Source: CAZGUX01 sp046160045 (lineage in GTDB: Bacteria > Acidobacteriota > Terriglobia > Bryobacterales > Bryobacteraceae). Taken from it: a DNA stretch of 5,221 nt. Shown here piece after piece: positions 1-5,221 of the stretch. The notes under the pieces were generated by a model, which searched no databases, was not told the DNA's origin, and saw only the letters and a program-made list of their open reading frames with translations. The translations under genes were made by a program, and so were the position numbers. The DNA lies in NCBI GenBank assembly GCA_046160045.1, contig JBJXGR010000276.1, positions 1 to 5,221 of the forward strand. Reading direction: 5' to 3'. Within the stretch, counting starts at the first letter, position 1. The number at the start of each line of letters is the position of its first letter.

Positions 1-284
1 GGCTTCAGCCCGCCCTTTTGAGGGCCATGCTCTCCCGGTGGCGCAAGCTTCAGCTTGGCCATCTCGCCCGTCACTCGCAGGGGTTGCATCCATGCGACCC
101 ACCGGCCGCCGGGCCGGCTTCCCGTGCGCAATTCCAGCGCACCTGGCGTGATTTCGTTACAGTTTCTTACAGTTTCACTCGCAACTCCTTGATTCTCCAA
201 TCGGATCCTCCTCCAACCCATACCACGCAATTGCAAGAAACTACACCAATCTGTAACGAAATCTGTAACTATCTGTAAGAACAT
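1..284 (-). CDS. Possible partial hypothetical ORF running off the left edge
   Basis: Reading the minus strand from an ATG at 284-282, the frame stays open for 94 codons to the window edge, so the stop lies outside. The N-terminal part (MFLQIVTDFVTDWCSF) is translated from the CTGTAA/TTACAG repeat region. The later part, including WVAWMQPLRVTGEMAKLKL, has mostly G/C third codon positions and reads like protein. A G-rich stretch touches the ATG with no normal ribosome-binding spacing. Internal ATGs at 221 or within the last 45 codons could be the true start. I recognise no family. A competing open frame lies on the plus strand (18-278), so chance is a serious alternative. It may be a real gene whose start lies further left, with the repeats as its upstream region. 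Confidence 0.22.
   Translation of the reverse strand, partial: MFLQIVTDFVTDWCSFLQLRGMGWRRIRLENQGVASETVRNCNEITPGALELRTGSRPGGRWVAWMQPLRVTGEMAKLKLAPPGEHGPQKGGLK
102..117. repeat. GC-rich inverted repeat (hairpin)
   Basis: CCGGCC (102-107) and GGCCGG (112-117) form a perfect 6-bp stem around a 4-base loop. No T-run follows on either strand, so it is not a typical intrinsic terminator. It lies in the GC-rich flank just left of the AT-rich repeat cluster. Such hairpins are common by chance in GC-rich DNA. Confidence 0.3.
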
Positions 285-350
285 TCCCCATTTCTGTAAC
301 GATTTACAGTCACAACCAGTAAATATTCATTGTTTCTGTAATCTCTGTGA
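150..350. repeat. Cluster of CTGTAA/TTACAG short repeats in an AT-rich island
   Basis: Eight exact copies of one hexamer occur here: TTACAG at 157, 167 and 304, and CTGTAA at 251, 263, 273, 294 and 336. A variant CTGTGA is at 345. Within the cluster, 150-162 is the exact reverse complement of 251-263 (CTGTAACGAAATC, 13 bp), and 157-166 is tandemly repeated at 167-176. Successive plus-strand copies are spaced 12, 10, 21 and 42 bp, roughly multiples of a helical turn. About 0.1 copies would be expected by chance in this length. Bases 241-360 are 36% G+C, far below the surrounding genes. The array could be a protein-binding site (operator or iteron-like) or the end of a mobile unit. Its position directly before a terminase-like remnant favours the second, but this is inference. 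Confidence 0.75.
294..309. promoter_or_regulatory. 16-bp palindrome within the repeat cluster, possible protein-binding site
   Basis: CTGTAA (294-299), a CGAT spacer and TTACAG (304-309) make a perfect dyad. The spacer is nearly self-complementary, so the symmetry is typical of a site for a dimeric DNA-binding protein. It is the only place in the cluster where two copies face each other closely. No known regulator consensus is recognised. It could simply be two adjacent copies of the repeat. Confidence 0.35.
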
Positions 351-417
351 CTTGCGAGTTCTGCCCCAAACATCCGGTCCCCTCCCTGCAAACGTGAAGG
401 TGGGAGCCCCCCTTTTT

Positions 418-754
418 ATGCATTCGCAATTCCTCATCGCCTCCGACCCCGTAGCCTTCGCCACCGACCTCCTGGACTTCGTCCCCGACCTCGAACAGGC
501 CCAGTTCCTCCCAAGCAGCAGTTGCTGGAAACGCTCGCCGGCCTCATCGAGCAGCGCAACTTCGCTTGGCCGAGGTGCTTCTCCAGGAACTGGCCGGATT
601 TGAGGCTGGGGTGAAACCGTCCGGCCATCCCGTCTTCGCCGCCCGAGGTGGCGGCCACGACGATCGGGTCACAGCGGTGGCCCTGGCCTGCTGGTATTGC
701 CGCCGCCAATATCGCGATCTCTCTTCCGGCCCCGGACCGCCGTATCCGTTCTGA
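418..754 (+). pseudogene. Decayed phage terminase-like large subunit gene (ends kept, ATPase core deleted)
   Basis: Three pieces of one protein appear in successive frames. From ATG 418 in frame 1, DPVAFATDLLDFVPD followed by LEQAQFL resembles the N-terminus of terminase large subunits just before the Walker A region. From about 510-565 in frame 3, PKQQLLETLAGLIEQRNFA resembles the segment near the C-terminal end. From 566 in frame 2, LAEVLLQELAGFE leads into HDDRVTAVALACWY and a stop at 752-754. The HDD followed by AxALAcW matches the last acidic motif of the RNase H-like nuclease domain. The ATPase motifs and most of the nuclease domain are absent: 337 bp remain of a gene usually over 1.2 kb. 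A GGGAG at 402-406, 11 bases before the ATG, could be the old ribosome-binding site. The family call rests on remembered motifs and not on a search. It must be non-functional as a terminase. Confidence 0.55.
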
Positions 755-861
755 CGGCCGGACGGTTCCCACGTCGGGTAACCGCCAAAATAATGACGAC
801 GCCCTCCTCCTCCCGCATCACGCTGCGTTGCGGATGGGGTATGGTAGGAGACATTTGGCGT

Positions 862-870
862 AGGAAAGGA
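862..870 (+). promoter_or_regulatory. Ribosome-binding site for the glycosidase-like gene
   Basis: AGGAAAGGA lies with 8 bases between its end and the ATG at 879. This is close to ideal Shine-Dalgarno spacing and fixes the start. The Tat motif directly after that ATG agrees. Confidence 0.7.
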
Positions 871-878
871 CCCATCGC

Positions 879-2606
879 ATGAACGGCAGAACCCCCCGGC
901 GGAACTTTCTGCGGGCTTCGGTCGCCGGCGCCTTGACTGGCACCGCCGCCCTGGCCTCCTCTTCGGCCTCTCAATCCACGCAAGGACTGGGATCCTTCAC
1001 TCCTCGCGGCGCCCGGCGCATCCTCTATGTCAGCGATCCCTCCAGCATCGCCAGGCGCTACCTGCCCGACCCTGTCGCCGAACGCGACCTGCGGAGTTGG
1101 GTCGATGACCTCGCGGCGGCCCAGGTGGATACCTTCGTTCAGGAAGCCTACACGCAAGGCTGGACCACCTATTGGAAAGGCGACCGGTTCGAGTATGATC
1201 AGCGGCCGCAACATCGCCGCTTCCTCCCGCTTCTCCAGGCAGGCACCCAACCCCTGGCCGTCCTGATCGACCAGTGCCACCGGAGAGGCATGGAGTGTCT
1301 GGCCGGAATCCGCATCAACGACAACCACGGCCACGTCTCGGTGAAACAAGGCGTGGGCGCAGGCGCCCGGTTTCTGCTCGATCACCCGGAGTGGCAGTTG
1401 AAGGACTTCCCTCCCGGCGCCTACTACAAGCTCAGCACGCCGCTGGACTTCACCTTCCCGCAAGTCCGCGACTACGTGGTCTCTGTCGCGGGCGAACTCC
1501 TCAATCGCTTTGACGTGGATGGCCTGGAGCTTTGCTTTCGGGATCATCAGTACTTTCCTGTGGGAAAAGGCCGGCAGAGCCAACCGCTGATGACCGAAAT
1601 GGTCCGCCGGATCCACGCCCTGCTCGAACGCCGAGGCAAGAAACTCCTACTGGGAGCCAGAGTCTATCAGACGCTTGAAGAGTGCCACCAGATGGGCCTG
1701 GACCTGCCTGCCTGGATATCCGAAAAGCTGATCGGCTACGTCTCTCCCAGCGACGTCATGTACTCCGACCTGAACGCGCCCTATGACGAGTTTGCCCGCC
1801 TCTGCCGCGCGTCGGAGTGCCTGTTGTATCCGGGTATGCTGCCGTGGAGCAGTATCCGGATGCGGAGGCGCCTGGCCGGTCAGCCGATGTCGCTCGAGCA
1901 GCAGCGCGCCCTGGCGCGGAACTTCTACGGCGCCGGGGCCGACGGCATCTCGTCCTACAACCACTTCGTGCCGCTGCAGTGGGCCCCGTTCTATCCGGCC
2001 ATGTTGCAGGATTTCGCCGAACTGCGGGATCCGGAGCGTGTCGCCCGAGGCCGCCGGCACTACGTCTTCGAGCCGATTTGGGGTGGATCGAACGGATTCG
2101 GCAAAGACCGCACGTCCACCGGCGCTGTCAAGGCGGACCGGATCGTTCTCCAGCGCAGTGCGGGCTCCTCCGGCCGCTACCGTTTCCGGATCTGTGAAGA
2201 TCTCACCAAGGTGCGGAGGGCGAGTCTGCTGTTTCGCGGGTTTCACCTGACCCTGGAGGACACGCTGGCCGTGCGGCTGAATGGCAGGGAGGTCCGGCCG
2301 CAGACGATCCGGCGATTCGGCAACCGGGCGGAACGCTACCGGCCGGAGACCGAGTTTGTCCTCCGTCCCTCCGAGGCGGAGGGGCGGATCGACGCGGCCG
2401 CGCCGGTGGATCCGAACTCGCGAGCCTCGGCCGGGGAGCCTCCCACGCCGGAGGTTCCCGGCGGGTTCTCCACCTACTCGTTCGAACTCAAGGCTCCCCC
2501 TGCCGTGTACGGTGACAACTGGCTGGAGATGACGCTGACTGCCAGCGGCCCCGGCGCATCCGAGGACATCGTCATCGACGAGATCGAGGTCTTTGTGTAC
2601 GTATAG
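879..2606 (+). CDS. Tat-exported TIM-barrel glycoside hydrolase-like protein with C-terminal beta-sandwich
   Basis: The 575-residue protein begins with a twin-arginine signal (PRRNFLRAS, residues 6-14) followed by a small hydrophobic stretch to about residue 32, so it is probably exported folded. Residues about 45-390 look like a TIM barrel of the glycosyl-hydrolase-like kind. Examples are a strand-like VDTFVQEAY segment at 83-91, AVLIDQCHRRGMECLAGIRIND near 127-148, DVDGLELCF at 212-220 and GAGADGISSYNHF at 351-363. E217 is a candidate catalytic or substrate-binding acid. Residues about 415-575 look like a beta-sandwich (LAVRLNGREV at 463-472, then NWLEMTL and IVIDEIEVFVYV). Related proteins in Acidobacteria and Planctomycetes are usually annotated as hypothetical or family-10-like glycosyl hydrolases. 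The substrate is unknown. A strong ribosome-binding site precedes the ATG. The gene converges on the minus-strand oxidoreductase with 4 bp between stops. The coding call is very secure and the enzymatic class moderately so. Confidence 0.9.
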   Translation: MNGRTPRRNFLRASVAGALTGTAALASSSASQSTQGLGSFTPRGARRILYVSDPSSIARRYLPDPVAERDLRSWVDDLAAAQVDTFVQEAYTQGWTTYWKGDRFEYDQRPQHRRFLPLLQAGTQPLAVLIDQCHRRGMECLAGIRINDNHGHVSVKQGVGAGARFLLDHPEWQLKDFPPGAYYKLSTPLDFTFPQVRDYVVSVAGELLNRFDVDGLELCFRDHQYFPVGKGRQSQPLMTEMVRRIHALLERRGKKLLLGARVYQTLEECHQMGLDLPAWISEKLIGYVSPSDVMYSDLNAPYDEFARLCRASECLLYPGMLPWSSIRMRRRLAGQPMSLEQQRALARNFYGAGADGISSYNHFVPLQWAPFYPAMLQDFAELRDPERVARGRRHYVFEPIWGGSNGFGKDRTSTGAVKADRIVLQRSAGSSGRYRFRICEDLTKVRRASLLFRGFHLTLEDTLAVRLNGREVRPQTIRRFGNRAERYRPETEFVLRPSEAEGRIDAAAPVDPNSRASAGEPPTPEVPGGFSTYSFELKAPPAVYGDNWLEMTLTASGPGASEDIVIDEIEVFVYV

Positions 2607-2610
2607 GCGG

Positions 2611-3891
2611 TCACCCCAGGTGCGCCACGTCGAGCTTGGCGTCCCACACCTCTTCCAAACGCAGCAACTCGTCCCAGGTCCAGGGCCGCCCGGTGTAGGC
2701 CGCCTGGCGTCCGAGAATCGCGCTCAGCGTCGACTCTGCGCCGCGGCCTGCCTCCGCCAGCAGGTTGCCGGAAACAATACTTTCGATGAAATGCTTCTGC
2801 CGCATGGCGTCGGCGTCATCGAGCGCGCCTTTGAACGCACCGGCCACCGCCGCCTGAGTGTCCGTCACCTGCCCCGGCGCGCCGAGGCCGGGGAAATCCC
2901 ACTGGTTCGGGCCCGTGATGCGGACGGGAGCGTCGTAGCGCATCTCCGAATTACCGTTGGTCCCGAAGTAGCGCATGGCCACGTCCCATGGGCCCTGGAT
3001 AAACTGCGTGGACGTCACGGTCACGTGCACGTCGCCCGGATAAGTGAAGTTTACGTTGAAGTGGCTCCAGCAATCGCCAGCGTCGGTGCGCCCGGCGCGG
3101 CCGCCAGTCCCCTGCGCTTTTACGGGATGGCCGTTCAGCACCCAGTTGGTGGCATCGATGAGGTGGATGTTCTGTTCCACCAGGATGTCGCCTGACAGCA
3201 CCCGGTCGTGCAGCCAATTCCGGAGGCGGCGTTCGCGGGGTGAAGCATTCGGCCGCTCGGGCATGGGAATGGCGCCCGCGTAGTAATGACACAAGCCGCA
3301 CACCAGCGTGCCCAGATCACCCCGGCGGACGCGTTCGACCAGTTGGACATAAGGAGTCGCATGGCGAAGTTGAAAGCCGACCGCGACGCTCAGCTTATTC
3401 GCTATGGCCTTCTCGCCCGCGCGCATCACGCGTTTCGCCCCGGGCACGTCCACGGCGACGGGCTTTTCGAGATAGATGTGCTTCTTGCCCGCGGCCGCCC
3501 GCTCGAAGTGCTCGGGATGAAAGTAGGGCGGCGTGGCGATGTGGATGACGTCGACGTCTTTCGACTCCGCCAACCGCTCGAGCGAGCGCGGGCCGTGGAA
3601 GAGCATCGACGGGCTGATAGCCGCTTTGCTCTTCTTCTCGGCGGCCTTGTTGATACGGGCCTGCGTCTTCTCGGTCTGTTCCTGAAACAGATCGCCGAGC
3701 GCGACATACTGGGCGGTAGTTTCGGTGGTGAACGATTCGGCGACGCCGGTGCCGCGGCCGCCGCATCCGAAGAGAGCCATCCGTACGGCGGAATTGCGGG
3801 AGGAGCCGCGAACCAATTCGGGCTTGACGATCGTGAAGGCAGCAGCGGCGGCGACAAAATCGCGCCGGGTGGTGGGCTTGGTTTCGTTCAT
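2611..3891 (-). CDS. Tat-exported Gfo/Idh/MocA family oxidoreductase
   Basis: The 426-residue protein opens with a twin-arginine signal (TTRRDF, residues 7-12, then an alanine-rich stretch ending FTIVKPEL), so it is probably folded with its cofactor in the cytoplasm and exported. The Rossmann domain starts with GCGGRG (42-47), a classical GxGxxG NAD(P)-binding loop. D67 at the end of the second strand may bind the ribose, and EKP (142-144) is the family's conserved lysine motif. The C-terminal alpha/beta domain has EQNIHLIDATNW (239-250), where H243 and D246 are the likely catalytic or substrate-positioning residues. Length is typical of exported family members. Known relatives oxidise sugars or act as NAD-dependent glycosidases (GH109), so the substrate cannot be assigned. 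An in-frame ATG at 3954 was rejected because it overlaps the upstream gene by 47 bases and has the Tat motif far inside. The ATG at 3891 has GGAG 10 bases upstream. It follows the other oxidoreductase gene by 16 bases, so the two are very probably cotranscribed. Confidence 0.93.
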   Translation of the reverse strand: MNETKPTTRRDFVAAAAAFTIVKPELVRGSSRNSAVRMALFGCGGRGTGVAESFTTETTAQYVALGDLFQEQTEKTQARINKAAEKKSKAAISPSMLFHGPRSLERLAESKDVDVIHIATPPYFHPEHFERAAAGKKHIYLEKPVAVDVPGAKRVMRAGEKAIANKLSVAVGFQLRHATPYVQLVERVRRGDLGTLVCGLCHYYAGAIPMPERPNASPRERRLRNWLHDRVLSGDILVEQNIHLIDATNWVLNGHPVKAQGTGGRAGRTDAGDCWSHFNVNFTYPGDVHVTVTSTQFIQGPWDVAMRYFGTNGNSEMRYDAPVRITGPNQWDFPGLGAPGQVTDTQAAVAGAFKGALDDADAMRQKHFIESIVSGNLLAEAGRGAESTLSAILGRQAAYTGRPWTWDELLRLEEVWDAKLDVAHLG

Positions 3892-3901
3892 GTGAGGAAG
3901 G

Positions 3902-3905
3902 CTCC
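3902..3905 (-). promoter_or_regulatory. Ribosome-binding site deciding the start of the exported oxidoreductase
   Basis: On the minus strand GGAG occurs in the 16-base gap after the upstream gene's stop (3908-3910), 10 bases before the ATG at 3891. It supports that start over the longer frame and suggests independent initiation on a shared transcript. Confidence 0.5.
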
Positions 3906-3907
3906 GA

Positions 3908-4936
3908 TCAGATCTGTTGGGTCTTTCCCTGCGCGGCGGCGCGATAGGCCGCATCGAGGGTCTGGACGATGTGCAGGCTTTCGGCCGGCGAGATGAGCGC
4001 CGGACGGTTTTCCAGGATCGCCGTCACTTCCATCTGTAGAAAGGCCTTGTAGGCGTCCGCGGCTTCCGAGGTCGCCGACTCCACCTTGCCGCCGCCGGGG
4101 TAGTTGCACCACTCGAGGAGACGTTGCGGCCCATTGTTGATGTCGAGGCGCAACCAGCCCTCCGAGCCCCACAAATGCAGGCCGCTCTGGTATCCCTTGC
4201 TGACGTAATAACCGCCGTGGACCGTGGCCAGCACTCCTTTGTGAGTGTTGAGCGCCACGCCCACCGAGTCCTCCACCTCAATCGGCAGGCGGTTGGCATT
4301 CTGAATCATCGCCGTTACCTGGCGGGCGTGGTCGTTGGTCATGTAATACAACAGGTCAATGTAGTGCAGGCCCAGCCAGGCCAGGAAGCCGCCCAGGGTG
4401 CGCGATTTCCTGGAGAACCACGTCTGTGGATAGCCGGGCCTCTTGAGGCGGCTCTGGTCGGCCACCAGGTGAAGGTGCGCGGCATACGGACGGCCGATCA
4501 CCCCCTGATCCACCAGGGTCCGGGCCCGGAGCACCAGAGGCAGGGCGCGGTTGGCAAGAGCCAGTTGCAGGTGACGATGCTTCGAATCCGCAGTCTGGAC
4601 GAGTCTGACGAAATCGGAGACACGCACGCACCCGGGTTTCTCCACCACCACATGGCAGTTGGCATCGAGCGCCGCCGCGACGACGGGCGGCGCGAGGTCG
4701 GCGGGATAGGTCACCAGCGCCAGCCCCGGCTTCACCTTGGCGAGCAGTTCCCGGTAATCGCGAAAGACGGTCATGCGGGACGCGGGAACCCGCTTGGCGG
4801 CGCGCGCGGCCATCGTGCCGTCCGGATCGGTGATGGCGATCTGCCCTACGCCTCGGGCTTCGGCGAGACCGCTCAGGTAATTGTCCACGTGGGCGGAGGT
4901 GGGTTCCATCAGGATGGCAACGGGAAGATCGGGCAT
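3908..4936 (-). CDS. Cytoplasmic Gfo/Idh/MocA-fold protein lacking the usual glycine-rich loop
   Basis: The 342-residue protein begins directly with a Rossmann first strand (PVAIL, residues 5-9), with no signal peptide. Where relatives have GxGxxG it has MEPTSAH (10-16). The rest fits the family: D37 at the end of the second strand in ITDPD, EKPG at 99-102, and GGFLAWLGLHYID at 182-194, in which H191 and D194 match the usual catalytic histidine and aspartate. An RTLVDQGVIGRPYAAH segment (139-154) is also typical. The start was put at ATG 4936. The open frame extends to a GTG at 5011, but those 25 residues would precede the first strand, and the family normally starts there. Only a weak GTGGA lies before the ATG. 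It is the first gene of a two-gene unit, 16 bases ahead of the exported oxidoreductase. A 188-bp gap to the next upstream gene leaves room for a promoter, though I see no convincing one. Substrate unknown; cofactor binding may be altered or lost. Confidence 0.88.
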   Translation of the reverse strand: MPDLPVAILMEPTSAHVDNYLSGLAEARGVGQIAITDPDGTMAARAAKRVPASRMTVFRDYRELLAKVKPGLALVTYPADLAPPVVAAALDANCHVVVEKPGCVRVSDFVRLVQTADSKHRHLQLALANRALPLVLRARTLVDQGVIGRPYAAHLHLVADQSRLKRPGYPQTWFSRKSRTLGGFLAWLGLHYIDLLYYMTNDHARQVTAMIQNANRLPIEVEDSVGVALNTHKGVLATVHGGYYVSKGYQSGLHLWGSEGWLRLDINNGPQRLLEWCNYPGGGKVESATSEAADAYKAFLQMEVTAILENRPALISPAESLHIVQTLDAAYRAAAQGKTQQI

Positions 4937-5124
4937 AGATGAGTCCACAGGAAGGATATAACGAACCGGCTCCACGGTGCGGTACGGGATCGCATACAAT
5001 GACGGGTTCACGCGTTTTCGCTATGTTCACCAGGCGCGCGGCGAGTGATTCACGAGATGTTGCAGGGGGTGGCTCGGGTGCCTTGGCGCGCGCTCCCCGG
5101 GTCGAGGTATCCTGAACAGGCGGG

Positions 5125-5221
5125 TCAAGAGAGCGTCAACGGCTGGGCGTGGGCTTCGTGCAGCAGGTATGGATATTGCCGCACGGCGAACCACGTCGCC
5201 AGCGCGACGGCCATCACCAGG
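5125..5221 (-). CDS. C-terminal end of an unidentified membrane protein (partial)
   Basis: The last 31 codons of a minus-strand frame enter from the right edge and end at a TGA (5125-5127). The visible residues start LVMAVALATWFAVRQYPYLL, a plausible final transmembrane helix with an arginine at its end, followed by a short polar tail, HEAHAQPLTLS. Third codon positions are mostly G or C, as in the neighbouring genes. The family cannot be named from this fragment. It points the same way as the oxidoreductase pair but is 188 bp upstream of it, so cotranscription is uncertain. No clear terminator follows the stop; the imperfect dyad CCTGAACAGG (5111-5120) has no T-run. Confidence 0.5.
   Translation of the reverse strand, partial: LVMAVALATWFAVRQYPYLLHEAHAQPLTLS

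Noticed and set aside
18..278. Plus-strand open frame at the left end
   Set aside because: The translation is low in protein-like features, ends inside the repeat array, and is contradicted by the equally open minus-strand frame; no ribosome-binding site is seen.
150..350. CRISPR array or integron attC site
   Set aside because: The repeats are only 6-13 bp, irregular and in both orientations, with no constant spacers; no attC core sites, cas or integrase genes are seen.
401..417. GGGAGCCCCCCTTTTT as an intrinsic terminator
   Set aside because: The possible stem is only about three perfect pairs with a mismatch beyond. The stretch is better explained as the old ribosome-binding region before the terminase-like ATG.
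669..1616. Long minus-strand open frame (315 codons) opposite the pseudogene end and the 5' part of the glycosidase-like gene
   Set aside because: It is antisense to a well-supported gene with a ribosome-binding site and a Tat signal. Its translation is Gly/Arg-rich with no recognisable domain, as expected for a shadow in GC-rich DNA.
2593..3996. Plus-strand open frames opposite the exported oxidoreductase gene
   Set aside because: They are antisense to a gene with clear family motifs; their translations show no domain and they lack ribosome-binding sites.
4124..4942. Plus-strand open frame opposite the glycine-loop-less oxidoreductase gene
   Set aside because: The opposite strand carries EKP and GLHYID family motifs; the plus-strand translation is a His/Gly/Arg-rich shadow.
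4937..5124. Promoter for the oxidoreductase pair (TTATAT-like box just before the start)
   Set aside because: On the minus strand TTATAT precedes ATG 4936 by about 20 bases, but no matching -35 lies at suitable spacing, so it is too weak to list.

Overview
This window looks like chromosomal DNA from a high-G+C, free-living bacterium. Acidobacteriota of the Solibacter/Bryobacter type fits best, with Planctomycetota as the alternative. This is inferred from gene content (a Tat-exported Gfo/Idh/MocA oxidoreductase, a Tat-exported TIM-barrel glycosidase-like protein, a second oxidoreductase) and from composition, not from a marker gene. One counted coding stretch (2341-2400) is 75% G+C, against 36% for 241-360.

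Left part (1-878). No intact gene is confidently present. An AT-rich stretch (about 150-350) carries eight exact copies of CTGTAA/TTACAG, including a 13-bp inverted repeat pair, a 10-bp tandem repeat and a palindrome. A doubtful minus-strand reading frame overlaps it and runs off the left edge. The stretch is followed at 418-754 by what reads as the wreck of a phage-terminase-like large subunit gene. Its N-terminal and C-terminal ends are recognisable in three different frames, and the ATPase core is gone. Together these look like the remains of a mobile or phage-derived unit.

Centre and right (879-5221). A plus-strand gene (879-2606) encodes a Tat-exported TIM-barrel glycoside-hydrolase-like protein with a C-terminal beta-sandwich. 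It converges, with only 4 bp between stop codons, on a two-gene minus-strand operon. The upstream operon gene (3908-4936) encodes a cytoplasmic Gfo/Idh/MocA-fold protein without the usual glycine-rich loop. The downstream gene (2611-3891) encodes a Tat-exported Gfo/Idh/MocA oxidoreductase with a classical GxGxxG. The right edge holds the last 31 codons of another minus-strand gene, ending in a membrane helix.

Functionally, the three complete genes suggest carbohydrate handling: an exported glycosidase-like enzyme plus two sugar-oxidoreductase-fold proteins, one exported and one cytoplasmic. Substrates cannot be read from the sequence. The least ordinary parts are the repeat cluster with the terminase remnant, and the glycine-loop-less oxidoreductase.
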